DNA from: Gnetum montanum
Taxonomy: Eukaryota; Streptophyta; Gnetopsida; Gnetales; Gnetaceae
Length of the DNA: 64,000 bases
Reading direction: 5' to 3'
Assembly: GCA_015680685.1 (NCBI GenBank)
Contig: MNCI01036747.1
Span: forward strand, 28,696 to 92,695
Within the stretch, counting starts at the first letter, position 1. Every line of letters starts with the position of its first letter. The translations under genes were made by a program, and so were the position numbers. The notes beneath the pieces are model-generated. The model searched no databases. It saw only the letters and a program-made list of their open reading frames with translations, and was not told the DNA's origin. Of the stretch, positions 48,150 through 59,480 are shown in pieces.

Positions 48150-50108
48150 CAGTTCTCTACCATTAATTGGTCTAAATCTTCTGTATATAGTTTTCATAAT
48201 AATTATAGTAAACTCCCCACTTATCCATGGAAATTAATCCAAGACCATGAGATCATGAAGCTCTTGGGAATCCCTTTTCGGTTTCGTGGTCCTACCTCTA
48301 CATTGTGGGAGCTAGTTATCTCTCGTATTCGTAAGAAAACTGAAAAGTGGAAGACTAAGCCCCTTACCTTGGCAGGAAAATATCTTGTTTGTAAATCCAT
48401 TTGTGCTTCTACCCATGTATATTATTCCTCATGCTGGGCTCCTTCCCACACAGCCTATCAAAACTTGGAGCGATTGTTTCGAGACTTCATGTGGTCATCT
48501 AAAGATTCCCAGCGCGGTTTTCATCGTGTTGCATGGAACATTGTCACTCTTCCTAGAAACAAAGGAGGATTAGGACTGTTGAATTCATACAAACAGGGAC
48601 TCACCTTAGTAGCTAAGTGGCTTGTGCAACATCTGGACACCTCTGACATAATTGGAAATCTTCTCCAGCTAAGGCTTCATCAAAGTTTTCCTAAACATAA
48701 GCCTTTTTGGAAAAACATCCATCCTATTAATTGGATTTTCTCTCCTCATTCTATCTCCATTCCTGGTTCCCATGTATTCAAAAGCATATGGAAGGCTTGG
48801 CAAGTTCTCCACCATCATATTAATTGGTCTAATATCCATCTTAACCCTACTCTCCTTCCCATGCTTTGCCCTTGGTGGTTACCCTTGACCCCTTCCCCTC
48901 TTGCCATTACTAACGCAAGATTAGCCATTATTTGGTACCGGAAGGGAGTGATTTCCCTCAATTGTCTTCGCCTTGCTAATCAATGGATTTCTTGGGAAGC
49001 GTTCGAAAACCTATATGGCGCTTCGAAAGCAATGAGGCTTTGCTTTCACCAGTTACATACATTTCTTCATCAATCTTTACGCCTTGATGGTGCTATCCAA
49101 GGTCTATTTCATGGCCTCTATTGGTCTAATGGGTCAAAAATTTTTCCTTATCGGCCACATGTTCCCTTCCAATTGTTACACGATTCTTCCGAAGTCATTC
49201 TACGTTGTAATCGATCTTGGAATAAACAAGAAACTGAGGATTTTTGGATCTCTCTTTTCAACCAAATTTGGCATCTCCCGACTCTTCCAAAAATTCAACA
49301 ATTCCTTTGGTGTTTTCTTCATCAAGGTCTCCCAATCGGGAAACGTTTAGCATATCTTGGGATTCACTCCCCTAAGTGCCCTTTATGTAATGACCCTGAA
49401 ACCTTTGTCCACGTTTTTTGGCTTTGCCCATTTGCTCAGCATGCATGGGAATGGGCCTCTAAGGTTTTTCCCTCATGCACTCTTACACAAGAGGCTGTAA
49501 TGTTTGGTTTCTTACCTATCAGGTCCAAAAACTCTCATTTCCTATGGAAGATCCTTAGGCCCATCATCTTATATAATATTTGGAAACGTAGATGTACCAC
49601 ACATTTTCAAAAGACAATTATTTCAAACCCCTTACAGCTAACTACTTCGGAAAAAATGCAAACTCTACGGCATGTTCACTTCCAAATTATATCTCAAGCC
49701 CCGAAATTCAAGATGAATGCTAATCAATTGTTTCTCTTATTGCAGCCATGGAATCATATCGGAGATCTAAATAATCACCATCATCAGGCCTAGCTTCCGA
49801 AGAGAGTCTCCTAATGAAGCCACAGTTCTCTGCACTAGTCGGCTTTTTCCCCTTTCTTCCACCTTTGTTCTCTTCCGACAATCCACATCCAGGAAAAGTT
49901 ACATACTTTTCAGCGAATGGTTACCCTCAAGATTGCATTTTCATTTCCTGTGGAATGCTAAGTTTAGAATGTCTCCTTTATAATAATCTCAGTCAACATG
50001 GTTTCTCTCCCTCATTTCCTCACTCTGTATGTATGAAAGTTGTTTATGTACTACATTTTGTTTTCTATTAATAAAATTCTCTTTTTGGGGTCCGACACCC
50101 CCCCCCCA
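48150..50108 (+). mobile_element. 5'-truncated L1-type LINE
   Basis: Translation begins abruptly inside the reverse transcriptase (INWSKSS at about 48160), runs without stops to 49793 and is followed by about 300 bp of 3' UTR with TATTAATAAAATTCTC, then GGGGTCCGACACCCC and a C run at 50088-50108. The truncation is typical of target-primed integration. No target duplication or poly(A) tail was found. The 5' junction is about 160 bp upstream of the ABCG TATA box, pointing away from the gene. Confidence 0.8.
48255..49793 (+). CDS. LINE reverse transcriptase C-terminal fragment, 512 aa
   Basis: Open frame of the LINE ORF2 end. The frame is already open upstream to about 48160, so the annotated Met is internal. 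N-terminal part: post-RT region (MKLLGIPFRFRGPTS, LTLAGKYLVCKS, WPF-like RDFMWSS, NKGGLGLLN). C-terminal part: zf-RVT zinc-binding domain (PKIQQFLWCFLHQGLP, then CPLCNDPETFVHVFWLC with CX2CX7HX4C). The RT catalytic core and endonuclease are missing, so it cannot transpose alone. The lack of stops suggests a fairly young insertion. The protein at 51180-54060 (minus) is a diverged relative. Confidence 0.85.
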   Translation: MKLLGIPFRFRGPTSTLWELVISRIRKKTEKWKTKPLTLAGKYLVCKSICASTHVYYSSCWAPSHTAYQNLERLFRDFMWSSKDSQRGFHRVAWNIVTLPRNKGGLGLLNSYKQGLTLVAKWLVQHLDTSDIIGNLLQLRLHQSFPKHKPFWKNIHPINWIFSPHSISIPGSHVFKSIWKAWQVLHHHINWSNIHLNPTLLPMLCPWWLPLTPSPLAITNARLAIIWYRKGVISLNCLRLANQWISWEAFENLYGASKAMRLCFHQLHTFLHQSLRLDGAIQGLFHGLYWSNGSKIFPYRPHVPFQLLHDSSEVILRCNRSWNKQETEDFWISLFNQIWHLPTLPKIQQFLWCFLHQGLPIGKRLAYLGIHSPKCPLCNDPETFVHVFWLCPFAQHAWEWASKVFPSCTLTQEAVMFGFLPIRSKNSHFLWKILRPIILYNIWKRRCTTHFQKTIISNPLQLTTSEKMQTLRHVHFQIISQAPKFKMNANQLFLLLQPWNHIGDLNNHHHQA

Positions 50109-50829
50109 TAATATGCAAAAATTGAGTAGACAACTGTGATGCCCATTGTTCATGGTTGAATAAACAGCAGAGGCTCAAGTTAAACTGTTGCCGTGAGAGA
50201 CGGACGGTTTTTTGGGTTTCTGTCCATTATTTAATGCGCTCAATGCTTTGATTCTACGAAAGCATGTAAAGAACGAGAATTTTTAAATATTTTTACTGTT
50301 CAAAAACTGCATTCATGGATCTGTAAAACTATCATTTAGCTATAAGCCGCATTTCAACTTACAGTGTCACTGTCACAAGCTATCAAAATAAGACGGCTTT
50401 CCATGTCTCTGGCCCATCTTACATGCCATTCCAGGTGATGCCATGACCAATTTGCTTCTAAATAAACATTAAATAATTCGCTTTTAATTTTCTCTGCAAA
50501 GTCGAACATAAAAGCAACGTAGTGATATTCTTAAGCAATTAATCTGCTGCCTGTATAACGAACATATTTAAGATGTTTTGTCTGAAATATTGGACCCAAA
50601 AATAGTAACATTATTATTTAAAAAATTAAGAGTATATCGTATTATCATTGAAGAAAGAGTTCAATAGTTTGGGGATGCTATTTCAGGTTTTCATTCTTAA
50701 AACAAATCTTGAAAAACTTCCTCTATGGGATAGGAAAATGATCAAGTCTTGCTTCTATTTAGAAGTGACCTTGAAGATTTACACTTTTTACTAAAGAATT
50801 TCTTGTAGAGAGAAGGAGAAAGCTTTCTC
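50109..50829. other. No gene seen
   Basis: Unique-looking DNA between two LINEs; it may be the original upstream flank of the ABCG gene displaced by the LINE. No frame or motif supported. Confidence 0.4.
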
Positions 50830-53030
50830 TAAGCAAAAAAGAATACATTAATCAGAGATAAAAGAACAAATAGCAACAAAAGCTAAAATTTTTCCATATT
50901 TCAGCCTCCACAACAAAAAGAAAAATTAATACCATGGAAAACAATTTAATTGTTTAGCTTTCACAAGAAACTTTTTTGCTTAAAGTTATAGTTGAAAAGC
51001 AACATCTTTGAGAATTTGGTATTTGACACCTAAAGAGATGTCTATGCTCATGCTACTAGAAAATAACTACACACTAAAGCTTTCAAATAGAGTAGAAAAC
51101 AAAATGGTTGAAAACAATTCCAAATGCAAAGAAATGAAGTAGACAAAGTAGGCTAATCATTAAGAATAACATCAATGATGCTTACTTGAAAATTGTTACA
51201 AATTCTAGATACCCATTTCCAAACATGCTGAGCAACAAGATAGTGAAAAAAAAAACATTAAAAAATGAGTCTTCACTTCTACAAATAGGACATTAAGAAG
51301 AAACATTTTTCATATGTTTAAGATGAGTACTAATAGGAAAACCTTGATGAATATAAAAAAAATGCAAATTTTAGGAGATGTAGGAGCTCTTCAAAGATCT
51401 TTCATTTTCCTCCTCCAAAAGTGTAATGATACTTGTATTTTATAGGCCTTATTGAATTTATTATAAATAAAATCATTATTTGTAATAATCTCATAAGAAA
51501 CTTTTAAATTGGAAGGAAAAACCATATCTATCATCCTTCCAAAAAAATATCTAGAAAAACCCAATACAAATTATTGTCAACTTTAAATAAATTCTCAATA
51601 TTAAAAATTAAATTTTTAAAATTCTTTTTTTTTTCTTTCTATTCACACTATAGAGGCTAGAAGCTTTATTCTAAGTAATCCATCTATCATGCATACATAG
51701 ACAAGAAACTACAATGATACCAAATCTACTCCAAGTGGTATACAATCTAGATGCATTATTAGCTCATGGTCCATCAGTAAAAGGAATCCACCATAAGCTA
51801 ATTTGCTTAAGCATATCTTTTGAAATTGTAATATGATTGTAATTTCAATATTTACTAAGCTTGCACCATGTCTTCCAAATTTGTTGAAGAATTAGAGGAC
51901 TAAAAATAAAAATGGCTTGAGGAAAAAGAAGATAGTGAAAAAGTTATTAAAAGATCAATTGTTATCATTCTTAAGTTTTTCTTGCATAAGTCTTTTTTTT
52001 AAAAGAGTATCCAAATATCATCTCCATTAAGGCACTTTGCAATCCATTTTATTATAAGAGAAATACCCTAGTTATAACAATTAATGATGTCAAGTTCTTC
52101 ATCTTTTTTACTACTAGTGCAAATATCCCAAGCAACTTTAGGAAAAACTTTTTTATGTTGTTTAGTAGACCAAAAAAACTAATGAATAATATAATCAATT
52201 CTCTTATAAGAAGTTTAAGAAGGAGCTCAACAATTATAGTAATAAACATGAGTTGATTGAAACATCTACTTAATAACTAAAACTTTACTAGTAAGGGTGA
52301 GCTTTTTTCTTTCTTTCTTTCTTTCCATTTATCAAGCGTCTTTTCAATTTTATCAACTACACAATTTCACAAAAGAGTAAGATTAGACTTAAAAGAAAAA
52401 GATATTCCTAAAATTTTTAAGATAAAATCTTTTTGCAATATTTTCTAAGGCTTAAGAGTAGCCCACTCAACAATATTGTTAGTCCAATAAAGAGTATATT
52501 TTTCCCAATTGATCAAAGAGCTAGATAACATGCAGTAATCTTCCACTTTAACTAAAAGAGTATTGATAGGTTGCAAAAAATTGTTAATCATAAAAAAAGA
52601 ATCATCTATAAAGTTCATATTAAGCAATTGCACACCTTGATCATCAATTGAAATTTCCTTAATGAAATTTCTTTATAAATCATAATACAAATTATGTGAA
52701 AGAAAATGTGCAGTAATAATTAAATGATAGGAAACTAGAGGACAACCTTAATGAACTTATTGTTGAAGACAAAAGGAGGAACTTAATCCAAGATTAGTAG
52801 CAATTTGTACATTATTAGCATTAGTGAGTAAGGAATGAATAAGTTAAATAAAATAATCATCAAATCCTAATTTATAAAATCAAGAAGTAATGAAATTCTA
52901 TTCAATCCTATCATAAGCTTTGGCATAATTTAACTTAATAAAAACAGTGTATTGGTTAGTATCAAAAGCCCATTACATTACATTCTAAGTTACAATAACA
53001 TTATTTAAGATATGTTTACTTTTAACAAAA
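50830..53030 (-). pseudogene. Decayed L1-type LINE, main part
   Basis: Minus-strand translation with many stops. 52900-53030: FVKSKHILNN. About 52860: YAKAYDRIEW (RT motif with the first catalytic Asp replaced by Ala-Lys-Ala-Tyr-Asp context, compare D-x-KAYD). About 52610: FIDDSFF (the F/YADD box, altered to IDD). 52445-52633: VEDYCMLSSSLINWEKYTLY. 51650-51800: WSRFGIIVVSCL. 51180-51300: zf-RVT remnant (HYLVAQHVWKWVSRICNNF). It ends near 50830 after ATTAATGTATTCTTTTTTG (minus) and a GAGAAAGCTTTCTC palindrome at 50815-50830. Older than the LINE at 48150. Confidence 0.8.
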
Positions 53031-53035
53031 CCAGT

Positions 53036-53879
53036 TGATGAAGCACTATATAGTCGATGCGTTGACTAGGCCATGTATACGGGGCCCCGTATACGCGGCC
53101 GGGTCGATGTGGCCCCATTTACGCAGGGCCTGTTTTAGCCTATAAATAAGTGGCCCTCCGCCACACCTAGGCACCTTTTTGTTAGTGGTAGCGAAGCCCT
53201 TGTAGTTTGTTTTGGTAGGAGTTAGACTATTTTCCCAAGTGCATGCCTGCAATGTGATGCTTGTAATTGTACAACACCTTTATTTCGAGTGTGACGTACT
53301 TGGACGCGCACATGACTAGAAATAAAGATCGAGATTACTTCATCATTGCAGCATTCACGTAGATTTATTGTTTAATTGTTATTGTTATTTATTGTTTTCT
53401 TAGTTAATATTTCTTTATCATCATTTACTATTCCTGTTGTTAAATGCAGAATGAGTATGACTTAATCACGAGCATTTAAGCATGACTACTTGGTAACCCA
53501 ATAGCGTGCCTAGGATCTACGCTTGGTGTTCCCAGTAATAGTCATGCACGAGGTCCAAGATGTGTACGGATGATTAAGGAATGGATGCTCATCGCACTTA
53601 GGTTAGCTTAGACTTCATTTACTATTACTCATTAGTTTAATCAAGATTATTTTCCATTGTCTCTAGGAGTAGCACTAATTTAGGGTCACATCATACGCCC
53701 CACTCTAGACTAAACCATACGTGACAAAGTAAATACTAGTCTAGGTGGGAAGACAACGAACTGCGATCAACATATAACTATCTAGATACCACAACTAGCA
53801 TGTCCACGGAGTTCGACCGGATCACACATGAACGCTCGTATTTGTATGGTTGAGTGTAGGGGTACCTCGCCACTCATCA
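53036..53879 (+). mobile_element. Solo gypsy LTR
   Basis: 844 bp from TGATGAAGCAC to CCACTCATCA with CCAGT on both sides (53031-53035 and 53880-53884). There is no internal sequence, as expected after recombination between two LTRs. U3 carries GTATACGGGGCCCCGTATAC-type palindromes upstream of TATAAATAAG (53141-53150). Its 3' part matches the inner LTR at 30707-31000 in reverse. It interrupts the LINE reverse transcriptase. Confidence 0.9.
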
Positions 53880-53884
53880 CCAGT

Positions 53885-54059
53885 CTTCTTAGGTCTAATG
53901 ATATCTTCAATAACCTTTTGAATTTGACAAGCCACACATTTAGCTTAAACTTTATAAGTATTATTAAGAAGAGTAATAGGCCTCTAATTACTAACATGTT
54001 GAAGATATCCATTCTTAAGAAAAAGAAAAATCATACCTTTATTAATATTTTTACCAAGA
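53885..54059 (-). pseudogene. LINE segment between two gypsy insertions
   Basis: Minus translation gives LKNGYLQHVSN, RPITLLNNTYKV and ACQIQKVIEDIIRPKKTG, the fingers part of an L1-type reverse transcriptase. It connects on one side to 63948-64000 and on the other to FVKSKHILNN at 53030, once the LTR elements and one copy of each target duplication are removed. Confidence 0.85.
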
Positions 54060-54064
54060 GAAAC

Positions 54065-54887
54065 TGATGAGTGATGAGGTACCCCTACGCTCAACCATAC
54101 GAATATGAGTGTTTCATGCATGATCTGGTCGAATTCCAAGAACTAAGTGCCTATGTGCCTTCATGGAACAATAATGGGTTGATTAATCGTTGTCTTCCCA
54201 AACTTAATTGTATGTCACAGTTGTATGGTTAAGTAAGCTTGAGGTATATGATTTTTATGGTTTTTTATGTGTTTTATATCCTACGCTAGTAAGGAGGAGA
54301 GAGAGAAGTAACTAAGTAACTAATCTAATTTAACTATTCATTAACAAAGTTCTAAGTACTCCTAACACCAGTATCCGTTCCCACTTGTTGTACACATCTT
54401 GAACCAGTGCAACATTGCTGGGATTACCAAACGCTAATCATTACTGGGTTACCAAGTGCTACACGCATGCTCGAAGCGGTCATACCAAGTGTATTTAACT
54501 AAGAGAGTTATAGGGTGAGGGAAATCATTAATTAACTATGAAAGCATTAAATAATAAGTATAACTAATTAATCTATTCTGTATGCTGCAAGGTTTATCAT
54601 AAAGTTCATCTTTATTGCTGTACATAAAGTGTGCTCACGTACACAATGCTCGAATAAAGATCCGTTCACTCTATGACTCCTACTGTGGGCACGTAGAAAT
54701 AATTCTAACTCTGGAGGGAGAAAATGATAAGAGTTTGGCCAAGCGACTAATTCTTAACTGTCGAAACCAAAGGCGTTGCCTCTTATTTATAGATAATGAG
54801 ACAGGCCGCAATATCGGGTATCCGATATCGCATGGTCGATCTGATATCGCGAATGTGATATTGTGTACACAATATCACAGTTCATCA
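54065..54887 (-). mobile_element. 3' LTR of the 9.9-kb element
   Basis: 823 bp. Over the first 440 or so bp I count about 33 differences from the other LTR, about 30 of them transitions. TATA in element sense is at 54781-54793 (TCTATAAATAAGA). GATATC palindromes lie between it and the LTR start. Confidence 0.9.
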
Positions 54888-54898
54888 TACCCCCATGA
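54888..54898 (-). other. Polypurine tract of the 9.9-kb element
   Basis: In element sense TCATGGGGGTA directly precedes the LTR start TGATGAACTG. The same tract sits at 6541 and 31595. Confidence 0.75.
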
Positions 54899-56940
54899 TT
54901 GAATGAAAACTCATCCTCGAGTTCCTTACAAAATATTGGAAAGGTATGGGATTATTGATTGAATGACTGTTGATGGTGGAACAGAATGACTGACTCAACG
55001 TGCCCAGTGAACAGACCAACAATACAATATATGACAACATTAGTGTTCATGACCACAAAAGTGAACACTATACATAAATGACATCTAGCATTATTGGCAG
55101 CTAAAAGAGAAGAAGGAGAGAGAGAGGAAAGAATAAGACGTGTTGCTGCTAATGCCAAAATTGCGCCTATCATTGTTCATCCATAGCCACACCACCAATC
55201 TTGCTCCTTTCGTGAATGTTCCAGTTTTGGTCCATCGTGAGTGCATCCTCTAGGCCCAGTCCATTGTTGTATGATCACCATCTACACACACAACATAGTT
55301 ACAAATGAGCAAGGGTAGATAAATCATAATGTAGTTGATACCTTGCCTTAATGTGAAGTGCATTGGCTGAGTTGTGGTTATGGCAAATACTAGTTCTGGA
55401 GTTTTAACATAAGAGACTACCTTAGGTGTAGGGGTTAGGAAAAATTGAAAAATTTTGTGCCCAGGCCCCCATAACTAAGAGCAAACCTCTAGTAGCGAAA
55501 GGGTGGAAAAAGATAAGGAAAAAGAAAAGTGGAGAAAAAGTAACAATAGAAATGCCAATAAAATGGATGTCATGGATGGGGATGAAACAAAAAATTGTTG
55601 ATTGCAATAAATGTTTAAGGGAAAGAAGTTAACAAATACCTCAAAAAGGAATGCCAGTGGGTCCTCCCCAAAGCAGGCTCATGCCTTTGATGCCCTGAGA
55701 GACCCGCAAACCAAAGAGTCCGTAGGCTCTAGGAATGTCAATTGGAAGCAAGAGTTAAAAACTTACCCACAAGAAATTACCAAGGAAGAATAATGCGTCA
55801 ATCAAGATACAGACTAATGATAAAATCGGCAATGAGGTGAGAAATGGAGAAGAAAGGTGGAGAGGAGAGAATGGAATGGAAACCCAAAACAAGGTTGTGT
55901 AAAGTCCCTTGTGTGTTTCATGGTTAATGTGATCAAGTAGAACTCATTCCAAATCTGGACTCAAACCAACGACATTCAGTGACCTCAAATCAACACAATT
56001 GACCACCATTCAGTGACAAGAATGCCTCTACAAAGAGTCACCACCATTCTAAGGAGAGCAAGATGGAGAACCAGGAAGCAAGAAGGGGCCTTAGTTAGAG
56101 GAAACCTTCAGGCATGGGTAACATGTCTTTCCAGTGCCATAACCAGCGCATGTAGCCCAAGATCATTATTGTCTCTAAGGGGTATGCTTTAAATTCTCAC
56201 TATTTTTTTTGTGTGAGAACCACACCATGCAAAGACTTATTTTTTTTATGAACTTAGCTTCCGGTGATTTGATGAATGGTCAAAATGGCAGAAAACCCAA
56301 AGAAAAAGCATCCAAGCACTCAAGAGAATAGCCAATACAAATGCATAGAATCCCTTTGAAGTAACACCTTTTTCATCCTTTGAGTCTTTCCTTAGTCTGA
56401 GAAATACCCAATCACCAATTTGTTAACAATTTTATTAAAGAAAGGGACTATACAGTTCTAAGCCAAGGGAGACCATAGAAATTTATGGATGTATGAACGA
56501 TGTGGACTCATTGCCTGTTAATCAAAAGAACCATACCTTAATATCAACATCATACTTCAAAGGTAAAATCCAAACATTAGCAATTGATATGATATTATTC
56601 ATACCACCATCATGAACACTTATTGGGTGACGAAAAAAATAAAGTAATCACACAAAGAAATGGTAAAAATATGAACGATGGTGTAAAACAAAAACAAGAA
56701 AGATTATAGAAATGTGCAAAAAAAAAATGTAAAATAAAAAATATGTAAAAAAAAAACTTAGAAAGAACTGAGGGCCTTCAATGGTTAGTTGAGGTGGCCA
56801 TCTCCCCCATGACTGAGTTGGAAGGAGGAGATCCGAACTAATGAGCAAGGTTGCCCACTTACAAAGGTAGCATATGTTCTGGCTAACCTAAACTCATAGA
56901 AGGGTTTTGTTTGTTGCACATTGACTAACAGTCTCTTATC
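54899..56940 (-). mobile_element. Non-coding 3' interior of the 9.9-kb element
   Basis: About 2 kb between pol and the polypurine tract without a convincing frame on either strand. It shares short blocks with 1431-3540 and 31595-32090 but lacks the coiled-coil frame found in copy 1. Confidence 0.6.
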
Positions 56941-56949
56941 TAGGCTCTC

Positions 56950-58319
56950 AGGTTTATATATGGTCATGGCCCCTGAAGGAAAATTTGCATAAATAATGTA
57001 AGGTCCTTCCCATAATGTTTAAAATTTGGTCTGTTGTGACACAAGTGTGGGGTTCTAGTAGAGAACCTTATCTCCTGGTTGGTACTAAACTTTCCTAATT
57101 TTCAGGTCATGATGTTGTTTATTAAATACCTTGTGCAACTCATTAGATGACAAGGTAGCTAGTTGGTTCTCATCTAGCAAGTTAAGAGTCATTAACCTTT
57201 GTTTTTGTGCTAGATCGAGGTCAATGTTGAGGTGACATGCCGTGGTTAGTGTACAGAGCTTAGTTTGGATAGGGAGCGTGGAAGTTTTTCATACACTAAC
57301 TCGTAGGGAGAGTAGCCTATAGGGAGTTTCCACGTGGAGCGGTATGCCCAAAGAGCATCATTTAGTTTAGTGCTCCAATCTTGCCTATATATGCTAATAG
57401 TTCTGGTCAGTATCTTGGTAATCTCCCTGTTGGTAACCTTGACTTGACCGTTTGCTTGGGGGTGGTATGGTGTAGTCAATTTATGCTCAACCCCTAAGTG
57501 TTGCATTAGCTTTCGAAAAGTTACACCTGTAAAGTGTGTACCATTATTTAAGATAAGTCCATGCGGCACACCAAACCTGTTAACAACTTATTGTTGAACA
57601 AATTGTGTAGCTATAGATGATATGCAATCTTTAATAGCAGCTGCTTTAGCCCATTTTGTTAAGTAGTCTATGGCAACTACAATGTAAGCTTTTCCATTAG
57701 ACATTGGTGTAATGGGCCCCATGAAATCAATCCCCCAAATGTCGAAGGGTTCTAGCGGTTGAATCCATTATTGTGAATCCTCCATCCTAGCAGTCATTCC
57801 CCCATCACGTTAACAGTGCTTACAAGATTGGATGAATTGATGGATGTCCCAGAACAAGGTAGGCCAATAATACCTTGCAAGTAGGATCTTAATAGCCATT
57901 CGTCTCCCCGCATAGTGACCCCCACAAGGGCCCTCATGAGCATCTTGGAGAACTCTCAATTGATCTCTATCGGGAGCACACCATCGAACCAAGCCATTGG
58001 GACGTACTTTGTAAAGTCGTTCATTGATTTCCATAAAGTACTTGGCTCTATGAAGAAAATGTTGTTTCTTATTAAGGTCTAACTCTTGTGGTGTTTGTTG
58101 GGTAAGGAGATAGGTCAGAATGTTACTATACCAGTTTGTCTTCGTGGGTGATTGGTCATTCACTACACCAGCAAAGAGGAACTCATTAGGGAAGTGATCG
58201 AAAATAGCATACTCGTCCTCTTTACTATCGTAGTGCAACCAAGATAAATGATTGGCAACTACATTCTTGGTGCCTTTACGATCGATCATCATTAGATCAA
58301 ACTCTTGTAGGATTACCAA
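56950..58319 (-). pseudogene. Gypsy integrase of the 9.9-kb element (broken)
   Basis: 58319-57810: RNase H end and H2C2 zinc-binding segment (HEGPCGGHYAGRRMAIKIL, then CKHC). 57790-57240: core with WGIDFMGPI (first Asp), [17 protein letters not shown] (second Asp changed to Asn, codon 57546-57548) and ANGQVKVTNREI (Glu position is Lys, codon 57438-57440). The spacing from the second Asp to the Lys is 35 residues, the standard D35E spacing. A stop splits the core near 57590. The C-terminal part continues to about 56950 (DYIWKV-like and WEGPYII-like). Confidence 0.88.
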
Positions 58320-59480
58320 CCATCATATAATATAGGGGCTTACCATTGGCTTATTTATGAGGAACCAGATTACACTATGATCTGTGTGTATGAATACTTT
58401 GTATCCTAATACATAGTGCCTAAATTTTTCTAGTGCAAACACTACAACCATTAATTCTTTTTCCATAGTAGTTTAGTTAAGTTGTGCACCAGCTATACTT
58501 CTACTTGCATAGTGGATGTAATAAGGGCATTTTTGATCATCCAACTGTGTAAGTACAACTCCTAAGGCATAGTTGGACACATCAATCATGACATGGAATA
58601 GTTTGGACTAGTCAAGAGCTTATAGAATGGGTGTTTCTACCAACTTTTGCTTCAAAGTTTGGAAGGCTAGTTCGCATTCCCTGGTCCACTCGAAGGGTAC
58701 ATCCTTTTTTGTTAACTCTACCAATGGTTTGGAAACCTTTGAAAAGTTCTCTATGAATCTCCTATAGTAGCAAGTATGTCCAATGAATGATTGAATGTCT
58801 TTGATAGTTTCTGGTTGACGAGTAATTCCTTGGATGACCTTGATTTTCTTAGGGTCTACGTCTATCCTTGCATGTGAAATTTTATGTCCAAGTACTATGC
58901 CTTCTTGGACCATTAAATGGATTTTCTACTAGTTGAGCCTTAGATTAGACTCTACACATCTTTTTAGCACTTGCTCTAACTAGTCCAAGGCTTGATCAAA
59001 ACTTGCTTTGTAAGTGGAGAAGTTATCCATAAAGACTTCCACACCATTTCCTATTTGCTGCTAGAATATGCTTAGAACTAAATGTTGAAATGTGGCAGGG
59101 GCATTGCACAAGCTAAACAAAATTTGTTTATATGCAAATGTTCCCCAAGGACTGGTAAACGTAGTTTTGGCTTGGTCTTCTGGGGCTATTTGTATTTGGT
59201 TGTATCCACTATAGCCATCCAGAAAACTATAATAGCGATGCCCTGTGATTGTGTCCAAGACTTGGTCAACAAATGGCAACGGAAAGTGATCGTTAAATGT
59301 TGCCATATTTAGCACCCTAAAATCTATGCACACCCTCCATTTGCCTCCCTTTTTAGGCATGATTACTAAGGGGATAACCCATTTGCTATCAGCAATGGGG
59401 TATATGAACCCAACCTTTAGAAGCTGTTTGATTTCTTCTTTTACTACTTGCTTCAACTTTGGGTTCAATTGCATCAATGG
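58320..59480 (-). pseudogene. Gypsy reverse transcriptase and RNase H (broken)
   Basis: 59477-59061: RT (VKEEIKQLLKVGFIYPIADS, VCIDFRVLNMAT, FLDGYSGYNQIQIAPEDQ, LFSLCNAPATFQ). The next motif reads VFMDNF instead of xMDDF, so the second catalytic Asp is Asn (codon 59022-59024). Stops lie just before it and near 58930. 58913-58620: RT end (GHKISHARIDVDPKKI, GHTCYYRRFIENFSK). 58560-58260: RNase H (MEKELMVVVFALEKF, THTDHS-like). Not functional. Confidence 0.88.

Noticed and set aside
48130-50125. Target duplication of the LINE at 48150
   Set aside because: No repeated sequence was found between the left flank (GTTCTCTACC) and the right flank (CATAATATGC).
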